From Oopsacas minuta (Eukaryota > Porifera > Hexactinellida > Lyssacinosida > Leucopsacidae), in the NCBI GenBank assembly GCA_024704765.1, contig JAKMXF010000144.1, forward strand, positions 248,001-312,000: a stretch of 64,000 nt of DNA, in the 5' to 3' direction. Each line of letters opens with the position of its first letter. Position 1 is the stretch's first letter. Below, piece after piece: positions 9,679-20,862 of the stretch. The notes beneath the pieces are model-generated. The model was not told the DNA's origin. It made no database searches and saw only the letters and a list, made by a program, of their open reading frames with translations. A program made the position numbers and the translations under genes.

Positions 9679-12352
9679 ATGGCGATATCTCTACCCCCAG
9701 ATAATGTCCTTAACAATCTGGAGGAGGTGTTCTGCTGCTACATATGTCTAGAGAGGCTACAGGACACTAGATTGTGTCCTAAATGCAGTAAGATGTGCTG
9801 CTTTCAGTGTATCCGTCGGTGGCTGATAGAACAGAAGCCTAGTTGTCCACATTGCAGGAGCAGTTTGTTGTTACATGAACTGGTAAAGTGTAGATGGGTA
9901 GATGATCTACTACCGAGACTTGAGAATCACAGTAAAAAGGAAGCACTAGCTAGGGACAAATGTCCTACTCACTCCGAACAGGTGAGTTAATAGTAATAAA
10001 CAACAAATAATTATACAGAAACAACTAAAATAAATACACAAATAAGCAAACGAGCATATAAAAAACAAACAAACAAACAAACACAAACCTTTACTCAATA
10101 TTCGTATTTAGCTGAGTGTCTATTGTATCACCTGTGGGGTGTGTGTATGCCACCAGTGTGCTCTCTGGGCAGGAGAACATACAGAGCATAAATTCCAGCC
10201 TGTAACAGAGATCTACGAAGCACACAAGTTAGAACTTTATGATGAAGTTAAGAACCTTAAGAAGAGATTAGCAGAGATTCTTGACTGCATAGCTGATATA
10301 GAGAGACAGCTGACCTCTTATAACCAGGAGAGGGAGACACAGCTTAAGCAGATTAGTAAAGTTAGTAGAATACTCTGTATTGGACCACTTTAGCACCATA
10401 GATTTACCACGAATTGTCATTGGGCTTGTCCGCCATTTTTAGATCCTGTGACCTCCCTGCTGTCGTCCGTGGACAGCTATTAACACTTGTAATTAACTTA
10501 ACACCCCCATAGGTAATGAAAGACATAACTTCTCGTATTGATATTCAGATCAGTGCTCAATTAGCTAAACTTAGACATCAGCAATCTACTCTACAGAAAG
10601 ATAGCGATATAGTAGAGAAGAAAATTGGAGAAGTTCTGAATAAGATTGAGACGAGTGTTAAGAGCGATTTAATCTCTTCTTTTCCTGAGTTACTACAAGA
10701 GCTAATTGGAATGTCATCTCAATTAGCTAAGCCGCCTACAGCTAACTTAACTTTTCTTGGCAAAGAGTTGGAATTCACGAATGAACTTGTACCCAATTAT
10801 CTGGAAAAGGAGTTCATCATAGAAGATTTTAGCACCTGTAGGAGGAGAGGTTCTCCCATCTACTCGCCCCCTCTCACCCTACATGGACAGATCTGGAAAC
10901 TCAAGGTACAATTTGTATAACTTCATCTATTGTATAATGAAAATTTATGCATAACTATTGATCAATTGTGTTGTTAGACAAATTATATTTTCTATTAAAT
11001 ATTTTGATTCGTTGATTATACTTACATTCCATTTTGCTATAGGTGTATCCAAACGGTAACGGAGTATTCAGAGGAGATTTCTTGTCGGTATTCCTCGAGT
11101 TGAGTCAGGGGTTCGCGGGCTCAGCTAAGTACGAGTACAGGGTCTCTATGGTACATTTCTCACGGAATTCAGACCGGACAGTCTATAGAGAGTTCTTGTC
11201 AGACTTTGAGCCGGGGGAGTGCTGGGGCTATAACCGGTTCTACCGCTTGGAACATCTTGAAACAAAGGGGTATCTAGACTCCGTGGAGGATGTACTCACT
11301 CTCCAATTTGCTGTCAGATCTCCTACTTACTACCATGACAGTATGCAGCAGAACAAGCATGTGAATAATCTTAACCTGCAGGTAGATAGTCTACGAGAGA
11401 GACTCAGAGATACAGAGCGATCTGACGACCTGGACAGTCAGGAGATTGTCTTAGCGCCGAGCAGTGAGGATGAGCATGAGAGGATACAGGTAAAGCCTCA
11501 AGTATGTGTAGATATTACTATTACGTTCCTTGTGTTGATCAGCGTTGCTAGGGTACAACTGACTTAACAGGTGAGCAATTGGACAGAGCCTTCCTGCTAC
11601 GAGCGTCAGATGAAGGCTCCGAGGCCTCTGATATTGTCTTGGCCCTATCGGACGAGGAACAGAGTGCCTCTTCACGACAAGAGGATCCCGAGGACTTCAC
11701 GAACGATATCGCCGGACCGGATAGTCAGGGCTCCTTGGAAATCCCGGGACTAGATCCAGTTAGTCAGGAGTTTGTCGCTCCTCTGGAGAATAGTATGAAT
11801 GAAATGAGTGTTACAGCTGGAGAGGACATGGACCTTACCTTAGTGTCAAATTCTGAGTACACACCTGCTTCTGATCAAATCCTTATCGCTACACAAGACC
11901 CAGAGGATTCAGATTCTCAACCAGAGGACAACGGACTATCTATTCACTCTATAGAGAGCCCACCTACTGAAAACATCAGTTGGTCCACTGTTCATGTACC
12001 GGTGTTCTCTGAGAATAGAGGATTACAGCTGTCTGAGATTCTCACACAAATACATACAGAAGTAGTAGATGATTCTGCACGAGAGGCAACGCGATTCACT
12101 GACTCACTCCCCAATAATTTCCCTGATATGCAGGCCAATATTCTTGCCTGTCTCAGGGAGGTAGCTAACAATCCTCTCATCGGTCTCAGTCCTGGTTCCT
12201 CCTTTCCGGAGGAGGTCCCATCCAACCCTCTGGACATACTACCTCTAAATTCCTACAGTTCTCATAGTGAGACAGAGGAAGGCACTGACTATAATACTAA
12301 TTGGATAGAAGAGAGGGAGACCAACGCGGCAGGAGATGACCCCCCAGAGTAG
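9679..12352 (+). CDS. TRIM37: TRIM37 E3 ubiquitin ligase (RING, B-box, coiled coil, MATH)
   Basis: The model has five exons, all in phase: 9679-9981, 10112-10360, 10513-10905, 11043-11489 and 11552-12352, giving 730 residues. The RING finger (about 19-59) has CCYICLERL...CPKC...CIRRWL...CPHC. The B-box (about 85-140) is followed by a coiled coil (about 140-230). A MATH/TRAF domain follows with the family start LTLHGQIWKLKVYPNG and the FEPGECWGYNRFYRL block. The last 300 residues are acidic and serine-rich, as in TRIM37, though the whole protein is shorter than the human one (964). TRIM37 is a RING E3 ligase acting on centrosomal and peroxisomal substrates and histone H2A. Exon 5 must start at 11552 (after GTTGCTAG); the nearby acceptor at 11570 would break the frame. 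Confidence 0.93.
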
Positions 12353-12703
12353 CGAGCTAGTGTGGTAAGTTGTTGTGTTGTTTGTTTACTTGTTTACTGT
12401 GAAGTTATTTGTTTGTAATCGGCAAAGAGCTTCCGAGTAGTTAGCGGACATGAATTACTCTCTAACGCATTCCTCTTGCTCAGTACTTCATGTGAATATT
12501 TGATTTGATTTTATTCATTTGTTTTTGTTTGTTTGTTTGTTTGTTTGTTGGTTTGTTTGTTTCAAATATTACTGCAATTTTCGGTAATATGGGCATCTTC
12601 GGCGGATCCAGAAGGGCTCCTTTTAACCATCCACGATCCGAACCTAGATTGTTTTGCCACAAACCCATTTATAATTTCAAAAACTTGTCATTAGCTATTG
12701 TCT
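12353..12703. other. Intergenic region with (TTTG)n tract
   Basis: The stretch lies between TRIM37 and the chloride channel gene and contains a (TTTG)n-rich tract (about 12519-12563). An ATG at 12589 opens about 35 codons but is out of frame with the channel, so it is not used. The channel promoter and 5' UTR should lie here. Confidence 0.5.
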
Positions 12704-15220
12704 ATGTCAGTCGGTTACACTTACGAAGAGAGTTTAACTCACGGAGTATTCAAAGGTCAGCTGTCCGATTTCAGTGTGAAGCTAGCTACCACCCGAAGAG
12801 ATAGCGATCCTGACTTCAACAAAAAGCCGCGATATTTCAGTGGGAAGAAATGGAGAAGAGTTCTTCATTTCCCTAAACTATTCCTCAATATCATGAGGTA
12901 CAGAATAGGCTATGACTGGGTTATTTTAATCATCTTAGGTGTCCTCATGGCTCTGCTTAGTGCTACTGTGGATTACATAATAGACTCCTTGCACACAGCT
13001 AGACTCAGAGTATATGACTATGCTAATTCGGTGCATGTTGTCTTATCTGTAAGTATTTGTATTTGTGTTTTGTAAATACCGTATTTATATTGTTTCTTAT
13101 AGTTTTTCGTGTGGGTAACCAGCTCATTGGTATTGTTATTATTCGCTGTTGGATTCACCAAACTAATTTCTACAAACGCGATAGGCTCTGGAATCCCAGA
13201 AATGAAGTCTATCCTTAGAGGTGTCAGGTTAATCGACTACCTGTCTCTACCAACATTCGTGGCTAAGATTGGAGGCCTGTTAGCAACCTCTGGGTCAGGA
13301 CTACCTATAGGAAAGGAAGGACCATTCGTCCATCTGTCTAGCATCATAGCTCACTGGCTGAGTTATTTCCTGACCAGTTTCCGATCAATCTACTCAAATG
13401 AAGTATTTTCTAACGAACTCCTTGCTGCTGCATGCGCCGTGGGAGTAGCGTGTAACTTTGCTGCTCCCATAGGAGGAGTTCTATTCAGTATTGAAGTTAC
13501 AGGTTAGTTACATACACGATCATTTGGAATGTAGGGTGTTCTTATAACCGGCATCTACTGTATTTCTAAAGCTACCTATTTTGCTGTCCGTCAATACTGG
13601 AGAGGATTCTTCGGTGCTGTCTGTGGTTCATTTGTATTCTCACTAATCGGAATATTAATAAATTCACAAGCTACTATTACAGCCCTATTCTTTACTCACT
13701 TCAGACCTGACTATGCCTTCGACACAGTAGAACTGATTGTATTCTCTTTACTGGGACTAGCTGCTGGATTTTTGGGTGCTTTCTTCGTTTGGCTACACAA
13801 GTCTATCATAAAGTTACTACGTAAATACAAGAAATGGCTCAAATGGTTACAGATACACGTGTATTTGTATCCAGCTATTGTAATGGTATTGTTTGCTATT
13901 ATTACTTTCCCTCCTGGACTAGGAATGTGAGTTACAGTAGAGGGTCCTCTCAAAATTCATGAGGTGTCCGCTAGTACCCCTGTGTCAGATACTTAATTCC
14001 TTTATTGTTACTGTAGGTTCTGTGGAGGTCGTCTGCCAATGCGTACAGCCTTGGATCAGCTGTTCTCAAACTACAGCTGGGTAGCTGCTAAATCAGAGAG
14101 AGATAGGACAGATGAGCTGGAAGAGATCCTAGACGTCTGGCAGAATCCTAATGTATTCGTTACTCTAGTCCTGTTTCTTATTACTCGTGTTATCTTCGCA
14201 GCTATCAGCATTGGTCTACCGGTTCCCGCGGGAGTTTTCCTCCCGGTTTTCGTAATAGGCGCGGCATTCGGTCGTCTGGTGGGTGAATTAATGGTAGTCG
14301 CGTTTCCTGCTGGGTTTAACAATAACACAATAGTCCCTGGGGCATACGCAGTGATCGGAGCTGCAGCCGTAACTGGAGCAGTCACACACACAATTTCTAC
14401 TTCAGTGATAGTATTCGAGCTAACCGGACAGATAACTCATGTCTTACCGGTATTAATAGCAGTCCTGTTAGCTAATGCAGTTGCTCAGCGATTACAACCT
14501 TCTTTCTACGATAGTATAATCCTACTTAAGAAACTCCCCTATCTTCCTGAATTACCTCTCGATCTCCCTGACACTACAATAGTAAAGCAATTCATGCGTA
14601 CTAATGTTCCTTCTATTTCTACTCGTAGTACGTATAGAGAGCTGAAATATCTTATCTCTTCTAGTAATCTGCCCTCATATCCGGTGATAGATAACTCGAA
14701 TTCTAGATTCCTAATCGGATCGGTAAAACGGTCACTGTTAGAAGACATATACGCGAGACATATTGTAGAGTTCAAGGATATTTACGCCCCTATGATTAAC
14801 AATGAATCCTCATCGGAGGAGATCGGTATGAGCCCTCTAAATGAACCTGATGACGTAATGGATGCTCAACAACTCGAACAGAGTTTAGAGGCAAAAGATA
14901 GTATGATAATTAAGCTAGATGAGACTATGATTGATGCAGCCCCGTTTCAGCTTGTAGAGAAAACATCTTTGATAAAAGTACATACTCTATTCGCTCTGCT
15001 CTCCCTGAACCACTCCTATGTAACTCAGGGGGGACGACTGGTTGGTATTGTCACCCTCAAAGAGATCCGGGCAGCAATTGAAGAGGACACCAGCAAAAGA
15101 TTGGGAACTCGCCGAGCCAATTCCTCAGATCGACTCAAGAATATTGTGGCTGTGTTTAACAAGAAGGGACACACTCTTGGAGATGAGAATATTATTATCG
15201 AAGAGAATAGTGAAGATTAA
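12704..15220 (+). CDS. CLCN2: CLC voltage-gated chloride channel, CLC-2-like
   Basis: The model has four exons, in phase: 12704-13048, 13103-13502, 13572-13926 and 14017-15220, 767 residues. It contains the CLC selectivity motifs [14 protein letters not shown] (with the gating glutamate) and PVPAGVFLP, with many membrane helices between about residues 75 and 540. Two C-terminal CBS segments follow (about 555-720), the second containing [13 protein letters not shown]. The [17 protein letters not shown] start and the [15 protein letters not shown] block fit the plasma-membrane CLC-1/2/K branch better than the endosomal CLC-3/5/7 exchangers. It should conduct chloride across the cell surface membrane. 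The start is the first ATG in frame (12704); a TTG six bases upstream is not used. An additional 5' exon is possible, as the N-terminal tail is short. Confidence 0.9.
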
Positions 15221-15547
15221 GCATTTTCTGATAATCTGTTGAATGAGACTTTGGTTTCACAAAATAGACAAATTTTATGTATATTTGCAAAATACAATTT
15301 ACCCATCAAATCTAGTATAAACAATTGTGTACACTAGCCGAAGTAATATTCACAGAGACACATTTTGGCATCACTGTGCCACTTATATCTGCCACCATTA
15401 ACTGCCATAGAATATGGTCAAAATCGCTTCGTTATAACTTCATAGGATAATATTACAAACTCTGCAATATTATTGGCTAACTAGCATATAGGATTTCTAT
15501 AAATAGGAGTGAAATGCTCTAATATAAAATAATTGCTTTCTAGTATA
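15221..15547. other. Intergenic spacer, nothing seen
   Basis: AT-rich sequence between the chloride channel stop and the CTDP1 start. No open frame or RNA signal is recognised; it probably holds the channel 3' UTR and the CTDP1 promoter. Confidence 0.5.
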
Positions 15548-18013
15548 ATGACGTCATCACCTACAGCTGATCCGCTACAGGTAATAAAATTCTCAAAATC
15601 TGGTCCTCATGAATTGGTCACTTGGAGAGTGAGAGAGGGGGACCAATTGAAAATAGGGACAGTCCTCTTTGAGTACAAGCCAGCTGACAAAACTAAGACA
15701 TCAAAATTCCATTCCTCCAATGTTGGTGTCATGCATAAAGTTGTAATTCCAGAAGGAGGTCAGTTAACTAGCAGCTCCGTCATTTGTGAGATTGAGAAGA
15801 ATTGCGACCATCCTGAAGTGGTCTGTGGGATGTGTAGTCATTGCGGGGAGGCCGCGTCAGCTGATACGGGGATACCCATAGTTCTGGGGGTACCACAGAT
15901 AAGAGTTTCCAAACAACTAGCAGGGGATTTGGCTAATGAAGACAAACTTCGACTTTTGCGTCAGAAAAAACTCGCACTCATAGTAGACCTCGATCAGACC
16001 CTAGTCCACACATCTACAGACATGAATATAAAAGCAGGTCTCCCGGATGTATACGGGTTCCGGTTGAAGAACTACCCTCACTGCTATCACGCTAGACTGA
16101 GACCCCATGTGCATGAGCTACTGAACAAACTCTCCTCTCTCTATGAGCTATACATATTCACAATGGGTACACATTGCTACGCTCACACCCTCTCAAAGAT
16201 ACTCGATCCACAAAGGTCCGCTCAAGTAAGAAATTACTTATTTATATTATAAGTATTTGCTTTAAGGAATTCATTGGTTTTAAACTCTTACGTTTGAGAT
16301 TATTTATTTTTGTCTATTTTTAGGAAACTATTCTCCCAGAGGATAATTTCCAGAGACGAGTGCTTCGACTCCAGATCGAAGCTACCTACGATCAGATCCG
16401 TGTTCCCCTGTGGAGATGAGATGGTAGCTATTATTGATGATAGAGAGGATATGTGGGCTCGTTGTCCCAATTTGGTCCATGTTAAGCCGTACATATTCTT
16501 TGGGTCGACTGGTGACATTCACGCGCCAGAAAGAATGTCTCATCATGTACAGGAGGCACATGCCCCCTCCTTACCGACCCATTTAACACCTCCGGTAATA
16601 ATCTCACCCCCTGTCCACTCGACACATGATCCTGTAGATTCTAAGACGGACCAAGACCCTCCGACAGAATCAGATAGTGGTGAGGTTGCTACTGATAATA
16701 ATTTTGATAATATTACCTTCAATCCAGATCCTGTGACCCCTGCACCGGAACCTGATGAATATATAGTTCCAGTTCCAGTTGTACAACAAGAGGCAGATGA
16801 TTCTGTAACCGATGATAAGACAGCGCCAATAAATGAATACGAACAGCTGATCCCCCCGCTGAGTAGTTCCAGTGATTCCTCAGACAGTTCTGAAGCTACT
16901 AATTCCAGTGACAGTTCCTCCTCTCCTCCTGCTGAGTCCAAGAATGAGACAGAATTGACTCCTGATACACAAATCTCGCCCCCTCCTCCTCCTGCACCCC
17001 CAAAGGAGACAGACGAGACACAAAAGGAGAAAGCTGACACTGAAATAAATGATACTGACAAGTTCCTGTTATACTTAATCACAACGCTAACTAAGATCCA
17101 TTCAATGTTCTATGCAAAGTACTCTAAGATACAAGCGCACCATGGATATTCTCCTACCAGGGAACAGCAGCTAGATACCCCAGACCTCAAGGAGATCATT
17201 CCTAGATTACGTCACTCTGTCCTAAAGGGAGCTTGTCTCCTCTTCACGGGGGTGATACCCACAAACAGGAACCCACAAGAGGACCCGATTTGGAACACAG
17301 CTCGGGCCTTTGGAGCTACTATCCATAGCCATATCTACACTCCCCAAGAGTCTACGGGGAAATTATCCCCTACCACTCACGTAATCGCCACTAAACCTGG
17401 AACTAACAAGTATAGGGAAGCTGTACGTATACCAGGAATACATATTGTCACCCCTGATTGGTTGTGGGCCTGTGCAGAGACCTGGCAATGGATTGATGAG
17501 AAGGATTATCCCGTGAAGGTCAGGAGACCCTCGAAAGACAAGTTAGGTCAGTTACATAAGAAGCAGCGTTTTAGTGCGGACGGGGAGAGAGAAATTGATT
17601 CTTCCCCTTTTCCAGAAATTGAAGATTCGGAGAACGCTCCTTTCACGAGTCAGATGGACACAATTGACCCACCTGTAACACCTCTTGATATCAATCTTAC
17701 TAATCTACCAGAAGGGAGTGAGCGTGTGTCTACACCAGATCGGATTTCATTCTCTCTGGAAGACATTAATGCAATGAATGAGGAGGTTAACCTAGCTATA
17801 TACGACTGTACCTCTAGCAGTAGTGATAACGAGCTACAGGATTATCCAGAGGGGACTGCACACAGTAGGAAGAGGAAACGTCCTGTAGCCAGTGAGCCGA
17901 CCTCTGACAACACGACAGAGACAGGAAGCTCCACAGACCACGAGGAGACAGGTGGGAAGTTTGACGATATGGCCGCCATGCTGGAACGAGAGTTTGAGGC
18001 AGATCTAGTATAA
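15548..18013 (+). CDS. CTDP1: RNA polymerase II CTD phosphatase FCP1
   Basis: Two exons, 15548-16215 and 16324-18013, give 785 residues. The donor must be CAAAG|GT at 16215, which restores DPQRKLFSQRI; the later GTAAG would break the frame. Domains in order are a biotinyl/lipoyl-like N-terminal segment (about 10-95), the FCP homology phosphatase with the catalytic DLDQTLVHTS (about residue 148), the IIDDREDMW block, a disordered acidic/serine-rich linker, a BRCT domain (about 515-620) and an acidic tail with a short LEREFEADL helix. FCP1 dephosphorylates the RNA polymerase II C-terminal repeats and recycles the polymerase in the nucleus. The BRCT domain recognises the CTD and the C-terminal helix binds TFIIF (RAP74) in the known proteins. 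Confidence 0.93.
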
Positions 18014-18400
18014 GTAGAGAGATTGTTTTGATCGTCGAGTAAATGTTACATTGTATAACTCGAACTATTCATTAAGTTTGATTATTAAGTTTGTTATTTT
18101 ATTTACTGAATGTTCCGTAGGGTACTACAGACAAGATTCATAGTTCAGTTAAGTTTAAACTCTGGTTTGTGTAGGTGTTAAGAATGGTCACAACCACCAC
18201 ATGACATGTACACGAAATTGAACTAATTTACATACTAATAAACCCTCAAATCTTATAGGTCAAGACATTTGACACCTTTTCTCAGGAAGGTGTCAATATT
18301 TTGTTTAATACCTGTCTTAACTTTATTTAAGAACAGCTGATTATACATTATACCATATTTTCACACTATATCGTATCAGTAGTACATCACACATAATAGG
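18014..18400. other. Intergenic spacer, nothing seen
   Basis: About 390 bp of AT-rich DNA between CTDP1 and SGT. No coding or structured RNA signal is recognised. Confidence 0.5.
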
Positions 18401-19540
18401 ATGGCTAGCAATAACAGTACAGCTCCCACAGAAGACAAGAAGAAGCTCGTATACTCTATAATGCAGATGTTACAAAGAGACATGGATAAGTGTCAAGGAG
18501 AGGGAGACAGTGAGAAGGGGGAAACTCTTGAAGTTGTTATGCAATGTCTCTCAGAAGTGTATGAAGTAGAACTTGAATCTGACGCCAACAAATACAAAAT
18601 TTTCACACCTTTAGAGACACTCTTTGAGCAGGCTAAGGGGCCAATTGGGTCTTCCCCCAATAATCCATTGCCTGTCCCGGGGGGAGGAGCTACCCCGGAG
18701 GATATAAAAGCTGGAGAGGAATTCAAACGCCAAGGTAATGAGTACATGAAAACGAAAGAATACGAACAAGCTATAACAGCCTATTCAAAAGCGATAGAAT
18801 ATAACGATGAGAAATCAGAGTATTATTGTAATAGAGCTGCAGCATTCAGTAAGACAGGAAAACATGATAGAGCTATTGAGGACTGTACCATCGCTCTGGG
18901 ACTGAAGGAGGATTATGCCAGAGCTCATGGACGATTGGGGTTTGCTTATTATCAGCTGGGAAAACACCTCGAAGCCAAAAAAGCGTATTCAAGGGCGATA
19001 GAACTGGAACCGGATAACGCAGGGTATAAACATAATTTGGACTCCTTAGAGAGGACTCTGAGAGAGAAGGAACAGGTCACTTCTTCTGCACACTCTGCTA
19101 CCCCACAGGCGCCCCTACCAACCAGTCAACCCACCAGCAATGCGGGAGGGTTTGGAACATTCGGGGGAATGGCACAACCGCCTCAACACCAAGCACCTGC
19201 ATTTCCAGGTTTTGGCGGGCAAATGCCGAATTTCGGTGGTATGGGTGCTGGTGGAATGCCTAATTTAGGCGGGATGGATATGAACAGTCTCATGAGTAAC
19301 CCCGCATTCATGAACATGGCTTCACAAATGATGTCAGATCCAAATATGATGAATATGGCGAATCAGTTCGCGTCTCAAATGGCACAAACAGGTGTCAATC
19401 CTATGGCAGGCCTCATGGGGAACCCTGGGATGTTCCCTCAGCCTCCTAACCCGCAACAACCGCCACCAAATAGTGACAATAAAGAGGAAAAGAAAGACGA
19501 GAAAAAGGATAAGAAGGACAAGGATGGAGAACAGAAATAA
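18401..19540 (+). CDS. SGTA: SGT co-chaperone (small glutamine-rich TPR protein)
   Basis: A single exon encodes 379 residues. It has the SGT layout: an N-terminal dimerisation helix pair (about 1-75, starting KKLVYSIMQMLQ), a linker with a proline/glycine stretch, three TPR repeats (about 105-220, with AIEYNDEKSEYYCNRAAAF and GKHLEAKKAYSRAIELEPDN), and a methionine/glycine/asparagine/proline-rich C-terminus ending in a lysine/aspartate tail. SGT binds Hsp70/Hsp90 C-termini through its TPRs and works with BAG6 in sorting tail-anchored and mislocalised membrane proteins in the cytosol. The start is the first ATG, which matches the family N-terminus. Confidence 0.92.
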   Translation: MASNNSTAPTEDKKKLVYSIMQMLQRDMDKCQGEGDSEKGETLEVVMQCLSEVYEVELESDANKYKIFTPLETLFEQAKGPIGSSPNNPLPVPGGGATPEDIKAGEEFKRQGNEYMKTKEYEQAITAYSKAIEYNDEKSEYYCNRAAAFSKTGKHDRAIEDCTIALGLKEDYARAHGRLGFAYYQLGKHLEAKKAYSRAIELEPDNAGYKHNLDSLERTLREKEQVTSSAHSATPQAPLPTSQPTSNAGGFGTFGGMAQPPQHQAPAFPGFGGQMPNFGGMGAGGMPNLGGMDMNSLMSNPAFMNMASQMMSDPNMMNMANQFASQMAQTGVNPMAGLMGNPGMFPQPPNPQQPPPNSDNKEEKKDEKKDKKDKDGEQK

Positions 19541-20077
19541 CAGCTGATTCAGGGGGTGTAAACAGCTGATCATATAGTCTAGCTAGAGATAATATAACCT
19601 ATGTGAACTTATAATAATATTAGTCATTATCCTCATCTATACAGCTTCATTGTTATTGTTTAGATTGTACATTTTAGTATGCCTCCTTGTTACTAATTTT
19701 CTAGGAGAAATTGGGTAATGTTATGTATCTGATTTATGTGGATAAATCAGCTGGGCTGACACACGAACTGTAGCGTTTCAGGGGTGTCAGACATAGGGCC
19801 AGGTATTTCAAACCCAGGGCTAACTCCCTCTTCACCCTCCGCTTAAGGGACAAATCTGGACCAGGCCATTTTGACCCGATTAACCAGTGCGGGGTCTACT
19901 GTGCGTAAGTTCTTTATCATATGCGAGGTAGTTAAGTGACCATACGACACATGAGTATAAAATGTGGGACTATAGGGCAAAGTTCGTAAAGTGCAGGCTT
20001 GGGAACTTGGATACAAATAGGCCTTGAGGACTTGGGCTTGATCCCATGACCTACTAATTAAGTTAGAGATAATATAC
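19541..20077. other. Intergenic region with a diverged repeat copy
   Basis: There is no gene on either strand; a 78-codon minus-strand frame (19843-20079) has no family resemblance. Bases about 19851-19890 carry an inverted, diverged copy of the core of the TIR element at 6831-6960 (TTGACCCGATTAA against its complement). Confidence 0.5.
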
Positions 20078-20605
20078 ATGCGTAAACGTAAAGCTGACTC
20101 TAGTAGCTCTACACAAACTAGTCAGTGTAAAACTCATCTGGGGTTTAAAGAAATGGCGTCTGAAGAGGATTGGAATTTAATATATGCTAAGACTCAGCAG
20201 ATGTTAATCTCTAATGCTCAGGGACTATACAAGGGGGAGGGAGTACAGCTTAATAATGTGTTAGAACAGAATATGTCACCTATAAGTGTTGTGGAGGAGG
20301 ACAAGGGGTACAAACAGTCCTCTCTATTGGATCATTTTAAATTAGATGAGCCATGTACTCATAAACACAAACAGGACCTGATTCCCCCTCCTAACATAGA
20401 GAAACATACTTGTACATATTGTCTCAAGTCCTCATTCTCCCCTCTCTCTATCTGCGGATTTTGTGAGAGGAAGTTTTGTCCTCAGTGTTTGGGAAGATGT
20501 AGCAGATGTGTTAAGCTGTTCTGTTCTGTGTGTTCCCAGATGGATTACTCAGATAATGTAGATGAAAGGTTGATGTGTTTTACTTGTATATCTGAGAATA
20601 TATAG
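20078..20605 (+). CDS. SIVA1: SIVA-like cysteine-rich apoptosis regulator
   Basis: A single exon encodes 175 residues. The C-terminal 65 residues form a dense cysteine module (CTYCLKSS, ICGFCERKFCPQCLGRC, RCVKLFC, CSQMDYSD, MCFTC) with the spacing and DYSD...E..LC.C pattern of SIVA proteins. The N-terminal half keeps only a weak match (basic start, then an alpha-helical segment around WNLIYAKTQQMLISNAQ). In vertebrates SIVA1 binds TNF-receptor family tails and promotes apoptosis; the ancestral role is unclear. The ATG at 20078 gives the basic MRKRK start, similar to the family's basic N-terminus. A (ATT)n run follows the stop. Confidence 0.85.
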   Translation: MRKRKADSSSSTQTSQCKTHLGFKEMASEEDWNLIYAKTQQMLISNAQGLYKGEGVQLNNVLEQNMSPISVVEEDKGYKQSSLLDHFKLDEPCTHKHKQDLIPPPNIEKHTCTYCLKSSFSPLSICGFCERKFCPQCLGRCSRCVKLFCSVCSQMDYSDNVDERLMCFTCISENI

Positions 20606-20611
20606 CTGCCT

Positions 20612-20612
20612 A

Positions 20613-20646
<34 letters not shown>
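20612..20646. repeat. (ATT)n microsatellite
   Basis: About eleven ATT units lie just past the SIVA-like stop codon, probably in its 3' UTR. A second ATT run lies in GHITM intron 4 (about 21639-21665). Confidence 0.9.
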
Positions 20647-20862
20647 TACTTATATTCACTTATTAAACGGAGATTATTTTAATAATTAATCACAGAGAGG
20701 TAAGGGGAAGTTTTGAGATTTTAACCGGGGACAGTCGGCTATTGATCAAGGGGGAATTGACCCTGCATGAACAGATTCCATAACAACAAGAATGACATCT
20801 TGCTATGCACCTGTCTTACTCTAATTGAATTATCTCATAGAGAGATATAATAACTTAGTGTT

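Noticed and set aside
12589-12703. Alternative start of the chloride channel at ATG 12589
   Set aside because: It is out of frame with the channel and no intron with proper splice signals would restore the frame.
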